A DNA stretch of 64,000 bases, from positions 310,001 to 374,000 of the forward strand of contig NZ_FNNI01000005.1 of assembly GCF_900106955.1 (NCBI RefSeq). Direction: 5' to 3'. Position numbers and translations under genes: made by a program. Under the pieces are notes generated by a model. The model did not search any database. It had not been told where the DNA came from and was given only the letters and a program-made list of their open reading frames with translations. Shown here piece by piece: positions 57,300-64,000 of this stretch. The stretch is from Aidingimonas halophila. GTDB taxonomy: Bacteria > Pseudomonadota > Gammaproteobacteria > Pseudomonadales > Halomonadaceae. Positions within the stretch are counted from its first letter, which is position 1. Each line of letters opens with the position of its first letter.

Positions 57300-57839
57300 T
57301 CACTTCTTCTTGGGGGCAAGGATCATGATCATCTGACGGCCTTCCATCTTGGGGAAGGACTCGACTGTTGCCAGTTCATCGAGATCATCGGCAATCCGTT
57401 CCATCAGCTTGCGGCCGATATCCTGGTGTGCCATCTCACGGCCACGAAACCGCAAGGTCACCTTGCCCTTATCGCCACCTTCGAGGAAACGGATCAGGTT
57501 ACGTAGTTTCACCTGGTAGTCGCCCTCGTCGGTGCCAGGTCGGAATTTGACTTCCTTGACCTGGATCTGCTTCTGCTTTTTCTTCTGAGCCGCTTTCTGC
57601 TTTTTTTGCTCGAAGACAAATTTACCGTAATCCATGATCTTGCAGACCACAGGATCGGCATTGGAGATCTGTACCAGATCCATACCAGCTTCTTCAGCTT
57701 TCTCTAATGCCTCACTGGTAGGAACAATACCCAACTGTTCGCCATCCGAACCGATGAGACGTACCTGGTCTTCGGTGATACGGTCATTCATTGGGGGACG
57801 CTTGTCTTGACGTCCACGCTGCTGGTTATTCCGCTTGAT
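57300..57839 (-). CDS. infC: Translation initiation factor IF-3 (AUC start)
   Basis: A 179-residue IF-3 when read from an ATC codon at 57839. The core protein has [20 protein letters not shown], then the basic linker ([19 protein letters not shown]) and the C-terminal [19 protein letters not shown]. The first ATG (57791) would give 163 residues and remove the basic N-terminal tail [18 protein letters not shown] has GGAG 8 bases upstream, and its length then equals E. coli IF-3 within one residue. E. coli uses AUU, the basis of infC self-repression; AUC should behave the same way. Confidence 0.93.
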   Translation of the reverse strand: MKRNNQQRGRQDKRPPMNDRITEDQVRLIGSDGEQLGIVPTSEALEKAEEAGMDLVQISNADPVVCKIMDYGKFVFEQKKQKAAQKKKQKQIQVKEVKFRPGTDEGDYQVKLRNLIRFLEGGDKGKVTLRFRGREMAHQDIGRKLMERIADDLDELATVESFPKMEGRQMIMILAPKKK

Positions 57840-57914
57840 CGTTACATCTCCGTGTTGATTGACGTTGACACAGAACCAATATGGCCAGGGCGTTCGCGAC
57901 TCACCACCACAGGT

Positions 57915-59822
57915 TTAGCATGGAACCTGCTCGGCTTCCAGCTTGGCGACCAACTCATCGACCGAAAAGGTTCCGAGATCCTCGCCACTCCGGGTACGCA
58001 CAGCCACCGTATTGGTTTCAACTTCCTTATCTCCCGCTACGAGAAGATAAGGTATTTTCTGCAACGTATGTTCGCGGATTTTAAAGCCGATTTTCTCATT
58101 CCTCAAGTCCGCCTTGACGCGCAGACCGATTTTTTGCAATCGCTGCTCCAATTCACGCGCATAATGATGCTGTGCGTCAGTGATGGTCAGTATCACCGCC
58201 TGCTCAGGTGCCAGCCATAAGGGCATCGCCCCCGCATAATGCTCGATCAGGATACCCAGGAACCGCTCGAAGGACCCCAGGATGGCGCGATGCAACATGA
58301 CCGGGGTCTTGCGATCCCCATCTTCGTCGACGTACTGAGCACCGAGGCGACCTGGCAGGTTGAAATCCAGTTGAAGCGTACCGCACTGCCAGACCCGGTT
58401 AAGACAATCACGCAACGCGAATTCGATTTTCGGCCCGTAAAACGCGCCTTCACCCGGCTGAAGCTCCCATTCCAGTCCCGTTGCATTCAGTGCCGCTTCC
58501 AGCCCCTTCTCGGCCCGGTCCCAGAGAGCCGGCTCCCCGAGGAAATCTTCTTCGGGCCGTGTCGACAGCTTGAGCTCGACATCCTCGAAGCCAAGTTCCT
58601 TATAGACCTTCAACGTCAGATTGATGAACGCTTCCGCCTCTGCCTGTATCTGGGCTTCCGTACAGAAGATGTGTGCGTCGTCTTGAGTAAATCCACGCAC
58701 GCGCATCAATCCATGCAACGACCCAGACGGTTCATTGCGATGGCAGCTTCCAAACTCCGCCAAACGCAGTGGCAGGTCGCGGTAACTCTTGAGCCCCTGA
58801 TTGAACACCTGCACGTGGCAGGGACAATTCATCGGCTTGACCGCAAACTGACGCTTTTCCGATTCGGTCGTGAACATCAGGTCGCTATAGTGCCCCCAGT
58901 GACCCGATTTCTGCCACAGTGACAGATCGACCACTTGAGGCGTCTTGATCTCCTGATAGCCATGTTCGCGCTGTACGCGACGCATATAGCTTTCGAGAGC
59001 CTGGTAGAGAGCCCAGCCATTGGGATGCCAAAAGACCATTCCCGGCGCCTCTTCCTGCAAGTGGAAGAGATCCATTTTCTTGGCTAATTTACGATGATCG
59101 CGACGCTCAGCCTCTTCCAAGCGCTGGAGGTAGGCCTTCAACTGTTTCTTGTCACTCCAGGCGGTACCGTAAATTCGAGTCAGCATCGGACGCTCGGAAT
59201 CACCACGCCAATAGGCTCCGGCGAGTTTCGTCAGCTTGAATGCTTTCAGATGACGGGTATTCGGCACATGCGGGCCACGGCACATGTCGACATACTCTTC
59301 ATGATGATACAGGCGGATCGTTTCCCCTTCGGGAATATCCCTGACGATCTCCTGCTTATAGGGTTCGTCGCGCTGAACGAACGTAGCCATCGCCTTGTCA
59401 GCATCGACGTATTCACGAACGACATCGTAATGACGGTCGATCAGCGCCTTCATTCGCTCTTCGATGCGCTCAAGATCATCAGGAGTGACCGACTGGCCGA
59501 AATCGATATCGTAATAGAAGCCATCGCCGATCACGGGACCAATCGCCATTTTGGCATCGGGATATAGCTGCTTGACTGCGTGGCCGATAACATGGGCGCA
59601 GGAGTGTCGAATGATCTCCAGTCCTTCGTCATCACGAGCCGTTATGATTGACACCTCGGCATCATGGTCAATCACATCAGCGGCATCAACGAGCACGCCA
59701 TCAATCTTTCCGGCCACGCAGGCCTTGGCAAGGCCGGGGCCGATGGACTCGGCCAGGTCCATGATACTGAGAGAGTCCTCGAATGATCTTTGGCTGCCAT
59801 CAGGCAGAGTCACAATGGGCAT
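57915..59822 (-). CDS. thrS: Threonyl-tRNA synthetase
   Basis: A 635-residue class II synthetase. It has an N-terminal TGS domain (residues 1-60), an editing domain ([19 protein letters not shown] near residue 75), a catalytic domain with the zinc Cys in [10 protein letters not shown], motif 2 [20 protein letters not shown], and a C-terminal anticodon-binding domain. Length is standard. The leader holds a tRNA-Thr-like hairpin that may serve as an operator. It heads the block thrS-infC-rpmI-rplT-pheST-ihfA. Confidence 0.97.
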   Translation of the reverse strand: MPIVTLPDGSQRSFEDSLSIMDLAESIGPGLAKACVAGKIDGVLVDAADVIDHDAEVSIITARDDEGLEIIRHSCAHVIGHAVKQLYPDAKMAIGPVIGDGFYYDIDFGQSVTPDDLERIEERMKALIDRHYDVVREYVDADKAMATFVQRDEPYKQEIVRDIPEGETIRLYHHEEYVDMCRGPHVPNTRHLKAFKLTKLAGAYWRGDSERPMLTRIYGTAWSDKKQLKAYLQRLEEAERRDHRKLAKKMDLFHLQEEAPGMVFWHPNGWALYQALESYMRRVQREHGYQEIKTPQVVDLSLWQKSGHWGHYSDLMFTTESEKRQFAVKPMNCPCHVQVFNQGLKSYRDLPLRLAEFGSCHRNEPSGSLHGLMRVRGFTQDDAHIFCTEAQIQAEAEAFINLTLKVYKELGFEDVELKLSTRPEEDFLGEPALWDRAEKGLEAALNATGLEWELQPGEGAFYGPKIEFALRDCLNRVWQCGTLQLDFNLPGRLGAQYVDEDGDRKTPVMLHRAILGSFERFLGILIEHYAGAMPLWLAPEQAVILTITDAQHHYARELEQRLQKIGLRVKADLRNEKIGFKIREHTLQKIPYLLVAGDKEVETNTVAVRTRSGEDLGTFSVDELVAKLEAEQVPC

Positions 59823-59844
59823 TAGTCAAATCCTTAACGCAGTG

Positions 59845-59865
59845 GTGATCCACACCAAGGATCAC
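59845..59865 (-). promoter_or_regulatory. thrS leader hairpin mimicking the tRNA-Thr anticodon arm
   Basis: On the minus strand GTGATCC and GGATCAC form a perfect 7-bp stem around the 7-base loop TTGGTGT. Numbered as a tRNA loop this gives U33 followed by GGU at 34-36, the anticodon of tRNA-Thr(GGU). It ends 22 bases before the thrS ATG, just upstream of the AAGGAT ribosome binding site. E. coli thrS has a comparable anticodon-like operator domain bound by ThrRS. A second, wobble-containing stem (GATCGAA with TTTGATC) lies upstream. Confidence 0.65.
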
Positions 59866-60001
59866 TTGCAATCGATCAAAGAATAGCTGTAAGCAGTCAT
59901 TTCGATCATGGTATCCCGGCCAGAAGCCATGGATCACCAGACAGATGAGAACGGGGACTCTATCAGATCGAGGCGTCATGACGCCACGCAATAATGACGA
60001 A

Positions 60002-60025
60002 ATGGGGCGCCCGAAGGCGCCCCAT
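60002..60025 (-). terminator. Terminator after the OmpA-type lipoprotein gene
   Basis: ATGGGGCGCC and GGCGCCCCAT form a perfect 10-bp stem. On the minus strand the loop is TTCG, the extra-stable UUCG tetraloop, followed by TTCGTCATTATT. It lies 56 bases after the lipoprotein stop and ahead of the thrS leader. Confidence 0.8.
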
Positions 60026-60081
60026 ACACTCTTCCTACCCGATTCGATATCGGGAACGGATGTGCCGTATCAGCGTGGCAC

Positions 60082-60963
60082 TCAATCAGTCCACTCGTCG
60101 AGTTCAACGCGACGGTTTTCCGCACGACCTTCATCGGTTTCGTTGGAAGCAATGGGTTGCTCCTCACCGTAACCGCGGGCACGCATGCGATCACTATCGA
60201 CGCCCTGGGACTCGAGATAGTCCACGACCGATTCAGCACGACGCTGAGACAAGTCCTGATTGTACTCGGCGGAACCGACCGCATCCGTATGCCCTTCGAT
60301 GCTGACACGAACACCTTCATTGGCCACGAGGCGCTCGGCAACCTCATCAAGAATCGATTCGGCCTGCTGTGTCAATTGAGCAGAGTCGAATTCGAAGTTG
60401 ACATCACGAAGGACAAGGCTCTCGGGGCAGCCCAGGGCATTGACTTCTTCACCGGCCGGTGTATCCGGACATTGATCCTTGAAGTCGGGGACACCGTCAC
60501 CGTCGGAATCAAGCGGGCAGCCCTTGGAGTCCACTTCAACGCCTGAGGGGGTTCCGGGGCATTCATCACGGAAGTCGGGGACACCGTCACCGTCGGAATC
60601 GAGCGGACACCCCTCCGCATCCTTGGCGACACCTGCCGGAATCTCGCCCTCATAACTCGGGCACTCTTCCACTTCAGGTTCCGGCTCGTTATCAGCACAC
60701 AGCAGTCCGCCGATGGTCGCGCCGGCGGTACCACCAACGGCCACGCCTGCCTCCTCATCGGAGCTACTGCTGGTGGCATAGCCAATGCCACCGCCAATCA
60801 GTCCCCCTGCCAGACCGCAAACAGCCGGATGCTGATACCAGGCCCGGTCACTTGCGGAATTGCCACTCCCTTGGCCTGAGGACTGAGATGCTGAGCTGGC
60901 ACAGCCGGATAGGCCGACAACCAGTGCAGAGCCGAGCAATAAGCCAGTCGAAGATTTTTTCAT
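60082..60963 (-). CDS. OmpA-family lipoprotein with TSP3-type calcium repeats
   Basis: A 293-residue outer-membrane lipoprotein. The signal peptide ends in lipobox LSGC (Cys21). It then has a glycine-rich membrane-active segment (AGGLIGGGIGYA, GGTAGATIGG; residues ~52-90), two thrombospondin type 3-like repeats (LDSDGDGVPDFRDECP and a second copy) likely to bind Ca2+, and a C-terminal OmpA domain. That domain has NFEFDSAQL and EGHTDAVGSAEYNQDLSQRR, which binds peptidoglycan. The protein is strongly acidic, as in halophiles. Confidence 0.9.
   Translation of the reverse strand: MKKSSTGLLLGSALVVGLSGCASSASQSSGQGSGNSASDRAWYQHPAVCGLAGGLIGGGIGYATSSSSDEEAGVAVGGTAGATIGGLLCADNEPEPEVEECPSYEGEIPAGVAKDAEGCPLDSDGDGVPDFRDECPGTPSGVEVDSKGCPLDSDGDGVPDFKDQCPDTPAGEEVNALGCPESLVLRDVNFEFDSAQLTQQAESILDEVAERLVANEGVRVSIEGHTDAVGSAEYNQDLSQRRAESVVDYLESQGVDSDRMRARGYGEEQPIASNETDEGRAENRRVELDEWTD
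60481..60600. repeat. Direct repeat encoding the TSP3 motifs
   Basis: The 30 bases at 60481-60510 recur exactly at 60571-60600, 90 bases apart, inside the OmpA-family gene. Both copies encode the SDGDGVPDF calcium-binding unit, so they probably reflect a tandem internal duplication. Confidence 0.85.
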
Positions 60964-60986
60964 GTAAGACTCCTTCTTAACATTCT

Positions 60987-61029
60987 GCTAGTCGTAACCC
61001 CAGGTTTGCTAGTCATACCCCGGCTAGTC
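60987..61029. repeat. GCTAGTC repeats in the lipoprotein leader
   Basis: GCTAGTC occurs at 60987, 61008 and 61023, with a related GCTAGTG near 61132. On the minus strand the first two sit in a longer unit, GGGGT followed by two or three bases and then ACTAGC. CTAG is a rare tetranucleotide in most gammaproteobacterial genomes, so the cluster is unlikely to be chance. It lies in the 276-base gap upstream of the OmpA-family gene. Confidence 0.5.
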
Positions 61030-61239
61030 GCGATCCTGAGTTACCGAGAGGGTCCCGCGAAAACGGAACCCTTTTGCAGGACAATAAATTTCGTCCTCAC
61101 ACCGCAAAGAAAGCACATTTAATCGAATTCGGCTAGTGCTTATATGTGACTCATGACTATATCATGACCAGCAGCAATCCTTTAATCCTTTAGGTCAGCC
61201 CGCCCATTACACCATGCAAGGGTCATCCACAACGTGGTA

Positions 61240-61716
61240 TCACGATGTATTGACTTCCCGACTCAACCAATTGGCCCTAAATGCCAGAATTTCACGAGCG
61301 GCTTCTCTGATCGTGGCATCCAGCTCGGATTCGATCGCCAGACGCTCACGATCTTCCTTCATACGATCCCGCGGTGATAACGCCAGCCTCGACGAATGAG
61401 TATGAAGATGCGATGTACGCGCATATGTCTCGGCAAATACACGGAATCGATCCTGATCCGTCAGATCCGGATCGATGATTTCCAGCAATACCTTGCATCG
61501 CAGGGCGCCCTCGGTTAGATCGACCTGATCGTCGAGCATAGCCTTGGCAATAGCATCCAGGCTTTCCAGGCATTGCTGATTGGCACGATTTATTTCATCT
61601 CGCTTGAATGCTTCTCTACGCTTGACCTCGCGCCATAAGCGAAGCGCATAAAGACTCAACCCGACGACAACCAGAATGGCTACCGCCAACAGCCCCCAAG
61701 CCATAACAGGACTCAT
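61240..61716 (-). CDS. DUF2489-family membrane-anchored protein
   Basis: A 158-residue protein with one N-terminal membrane helix (residues ~5-27) and a charged helical cytoplasmic region. QQCLESLDAIAKAMLDDQVDL, then EGALRCKVLLEII, match the DUF2489 family found in gammaproteobacteria. Function is unknown. It lies 36 bases after ctaB on the same strand. Confidence 0.75.
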   Translation of the reverse strand: MSPVMAWGLLAVAILVVVGLSLYALRLWREVKRREAFKRDEINRANQQCLESLDAIAKAMLDDQVDLTEGALRCKVLLEIIDPDLTDQDRFRVFAETYARTSHLHTHSSRLALSPRDRMKEDRERLAIESELDATIREAAREILAFRANWLSREVNTS

Positions 61717-61752
61717 GAAAAAGTGTGTCCCCTTTATCGTAGAACTGGCGTG

Positions 61753-62670
61753 TTACCACAACCAGATCGCTGCATAATGATCCAGCAACAAGACCCCGAA
61801 GACGTACAGGATATAACGTATGGAATACCAGAACGCATTGATCGGCGCCTGGGGGTCATGACCGCGCCAGACACGCCAGTTCCAGATCATGAAACGGATA
61901 TTGAGAAGAACGATACCCACCAGATACAGCAGACCACTCATGCCAATGGCAAAGGGCAACAGGGTCACGGCAACCGTCAGCCAGCCATACAGCCAGACCT
62001 GCAGACGCGTGAAAGCATCGCCATGCGTGACCGGCAACATCGGGACGCCGGCGTTGGCATACTCATCCCGCTTGTGTATGGCCAACGCCCAGAAATGCGG
62101 CGGTGTCCAGGCAAAGACGATCAGCATCAACAACAATGGCTCAGGCCCCAGTTGGCCGGTCACGGCAGTCCAGCCCAACAACGGGGGGGCTGCACCGGCT
62201 ACACCACCGATCACGATATTCTGAGGAGTGGCGCGCTTAAGGAACGCCGTATAAATCAATGCATAACCGATCAGCGACGCCAAGGTCAGCCAGGCCGTCA
62301 ATGCATTGACCTGCCACCACAAAAGACCAATACCAAGCACCGAGAGAAGACTGGCCCAAAGCAAGGCAAGCGATGTCGGTAGGCGGCGAGTGACCAGCGG
62401 ACGCTCCTGCGTCCGTATCATCATCGCATCAAGACGTCGGTCGAGAATATGGTTGAATGCGGCTGCGCCGCTGGCTGCCAACCCGATTCCCGTCAACCCG
62501 AAAGTCACGGCCGCAGCCGGCGGCAGCGACGGCGTAGCCAACGCCATCCCTACCATGCTGCAAACCAGCATGACGACGACGACACGCGGTTTGCACAAGG
62601 TCAAGAAATCACGCCACAACCAGGTCGACGACTCCATCTTGAGAGTATCGTCGGCTACTGCATCACGCAT
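61753..62670 (-). CDS. ctaB: Protohaem IX farnesyltransferase (haem O synthase)
   Basis: A 305-residue UbiA-family prenyltransferase with about nine membrane helices that adds farnesyl to haem B to make haem O. The prenyl-diphosphate motif is AFNHILDRRLDAMMIRTQER followed by PL, and the second Asp region includes AIHKRDEYANAGVPMLP. It overlaps the ctaA end by 8 bases, so the two enzymes of haem A synthesis are translationally coupled. Also called cyoE. Confidence 0.95.
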   Translation of the reverse strand: MRDAVADDTLKMESSTWLWRDFLTLCKPRVVVVMLVCSMVGMALATPSLPPAAAVTFGLTGIGLAASGAAAFNHILDRRLDAMMIRTQERPLVTRRLPTSLALLWASLLSVLGIGLLWWQVNALTAWLTLASLIGYALIYTAFLKRATPQNIVIGGVAGAAPPLLGWTAVTGQLGPEPLLLMLIVFAWTPPHFWALAIHKRDEYANAGVPMLPVTHGDAFTRLQVWLYGWLTVAVTLLPFAIGMSGLLYLVGIVLLNIRFMIWNWRVWRGHDPQAPINAFWYSIRYILYVFGVLLLDHYAAIWLW

Positions 62671-63718
62671 TCACGCATTCTCCCATCGCACTGGATCGTC
62701 CGGGTTGCCCGATCCCGCGTGCTTGCCAAACTGCCAATACCATCATTGCCACCATCAACAAGGCGCCGGCGGTATGGACCAGTGCCAGACTCAAGGGCAG
62801 CCACCAGATGACATTGAGCGCACCAATCAGTACTTGTCCACCATACACGGCGAACAACAGCAGTAGTATCGGTCGTAATTGTCGCACTCCCCAATGTCGC
62901 CATATCAACATCAATAATGTTATCCCCAGTGCCAACGCACCGAGACGATGCCCCATATGAATGGCACTGCGGGCATCGGCATGCAACTGACCATAAAGAT
63001 AGTTGGGGCCAACCGTCTGCGTCAGGTGAAATCCTTCACTCCAGTCCATCGATGGCCACCATTCCCCATTGCAGGTAGGGAACCCCTGACACGCCATACC
63101 GGCGTAATTACTCGATGTCCAGCCACCCAATGCCAATTGAGCGACCAACAGTGCAATCGCTACAGCCCACCAGCGGGACAGGCGTCGAGGCGCCGATACT
63201 ATACCTTCTCCCTCCTTGGAGATCGATCGGGCATAACGTCGCAGCCTCAGGTGGAGCCAGAGAAATAATCCCATCACTGCCAGCCCACCCAACAAATGTA
63301 GCGTCACCACTTGAGGCCATAGTTTAAGCGTCACAGTAAAGGCGCCAAAAGCCCCTTGAACCACGATGGCCATCAAGAGCGCCAAGCTCACCCCCCAAGG
63401 GTAGCCTGCGTCGTTCCGCCGGGAACGGCCCAACATGACCAAGGCCAAAACGATCACCCCCAGCAGCGATGCTATATAGCGATGGAACATTTCCACCCAG
63501 GCCTTGAACGGCTCGAGCGGTGAATCCGGTGTATGGGCCTGGGCCACGCCCGCATCCGGCACGACCAGGCGTCCGTAGCATCCCGGCCAGTCCGGACACC
63601 CCAATCCCGCGTCGGTCAGACGAGTCCACGCCCCGACCAACACGACAATGGCGGTCATGACGGTACCAACCAGGCTCAATGCAACGAGCAGATGACGACG
63701 CGATCCTGACTTGAACAC
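62663..63718 (-). CDS. ctaA: Haem A synthase (COX15/CtaA)
   Basis: A 351-residue membrane protein with eight helices that oxidises haem O to haem A for the aa3-type cytochrome oxidase. GAWTRLTDAGLGCPDWPGCY near residue 30, the helix His residues (MFHRYIASLLG, MGHRLGALALG) and the paired Cys regions (CQGFPTCNG) are present. Translation likely starts at GTG (63718) behind GAGGGG. It lies between a truncated oxidase-associated gene and ctaB. Confidence 0.95.
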   Translation of the reverse strand: MFKSGSRRHLLVALSLVGTVMTAIVVLVGAWTRLTDAGLGCPDWPGCYGRLVVPDAGVAQAHTPDSPLEPFKAWVEMFHRYIASLLGVIVLALVMLGRSRRNDAGYPWGVSLALLMAIVVQGAFGAFTVTLKLWPQVVTLHLLGGLAVMGLFLWLHLRLRRYARSISKEGEGIVSAPRRLSRWWAVAIALLVAQLALGGWTSSNYAGMACQGFPTCNGEWWPSMDWSEGFHLTQTVGPNYLYGQLHADARSAIHMGHRLGALALGITLLMLIWRHWGVRQLRPILLLLFAVYGGQVLIGALNVIWWLPLSLALVHTAGALLMVAMMVLAVWQARGIGQPGRSSAMGECVNA

Positions 63719-63748
63719 GATTTCTTTCCCCTCAAAGGCATCCCAAGA

Positions 63749-64000
63749 TCAACGGTCCGCGCCACCCGGCGGTTCAGGGTTGGTCTCCAGCAACAATTGA
63801 ATATCGTCCAGCACATCCTCGGTCGACACATCGGACGAATAGCTCAACACGGGCTTACCTTCAGGATCCAGTACCCACACTTGTCCCTCAGAGTGCCACT
63901 CAGGAGTGCGTGTCCACTGCGCTCGCTGCTCGCCAGGGAGGGCCTCTCCGGCATCGCCGCCGATACGCAAACGAGACACCCGGGGCGCTTCCCGCCCCAA
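63749..64000 (-). CDS. Cytochrome oxidase-associated protein, C-terminal fragment
   Basis: The last 83 or so residues of a protein whose start lies beyond the window. The visible end (GQVWVLDPEGKPVLSYSSDV, then an acidic helix) looks like the last strands and helix of a thioredoxin-like or Sco-like fold. It resembles the conserved protein found before ctaA in Pseudomonas and Halomonas cox clusters. Family and function are tentative. 30 bases separate it from ctaA. Confidence 0.6.
   Translation of the reverse strand: MGREAPRVSRLRIGGDAGEALPGEQRAQWTRTPEWHSEGQVWVLDPEGKPVLSYSSDVSTEDVLDDIQLLLETNPEPPGGADR

Overview
This window is ordinary chromosomal DNA from a moderately GC-rich gammaproteobacterium. 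Gene content suggests Halomonadaceae (Halomonas, Kushneria and relatives) or a close neighbour. The basis is the yebC-aspS-FmdB order, the thrS-infC-rpmI-rplT-pheS-pheT-ihfA block, a fused NadM/Nudix enzyme, ctaA-ctaB haem A genes, a RegB/RegA redox pair, an acidic OmpA-type lipoprotein and PHB/acetate genes. The taxonomic call is inference; there is no rRNA in the window. No tRNA, rRNA, CRISPR array, insertion sequence, phage gene or att site was seen.

Layout. 1-3.1 kb: ruvC start, yebC, aspS and a zinc-ribbon protein, all minus. 3.3-6.2 kb: a plus-strand operon of hydroxyacid dehydrogenase, PfkB kinase and nucleoside hydrolase. 6.2-15.5 kb: acylphosphatase, a YihY membrane protein, NadM-Nudix, a HypT-like regulator, cardiolipin synthase, class I fumarase, uvrB and OsmC. 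15.7-23.7 kb: ygfZ, yjjV, prfC, regB-regA, bdhA, a HybE-like orphan, an inositol-phosphatase-family protein and glutaredoxin. 23.9-27 kb: a short Pta, acetate kinase and a DUF1338 protein. 27-34.3 kb: a sugar or polyol catabolic operon (ABC importer, TIM-barrel isomerase, Gfo/Idh dehydrogenase) divergent from a ROK regulator. 34.4-42.3 kb: MFS transporter, acetoacetyl-CoA synthetase, acyltransferase, LysM/LytM lipoprotein, glycosyltransferase, PAP2 phosphatase and an AlkB-like oxygenase. 42.3-49.8 kb: glycine cleavage genes split into two divergent units (AGCS transporter-gcvT and gcvH-gcvP), then a LysR regulator. 49.9-52.5 kb: yfcL, ppnN, a small membrane protein and a MioC-like flavodoxin. 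52.6-59.8 kb: the translation block. 60-64 kb: OmpA-type lipoprotein, a DUF2489 protein, ctaB, ctaA and a truncated oxidase-associated protein.

Metabolic links. BdhA and acetoacetyl-CoA synthetase together return 3-hydroxybutyrate to acetoacetyl-CoA. Pta and AckA handle acetyl-phosphate. The AGCS carrier with GcvT, GcvH and GcvP forms a glycine uptake and cleavage module; the Lpd subunit is not in the window.

The most interesting signals are regulatory. The infC reading frame extends to an AUC start codon behind a good Shine-Dalgarno. The thrS leader carries a hairpin whose 7-base loop reproduces a tRNA-Thr(GGU) anticodon loop. The space before gcvH holds repeated GAAAC half-sites and a sigma-54-like -24/-12 element. 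The ROK intergenic region has a short perfect palindrome. No clearly new defence or biosynthetic system was found.
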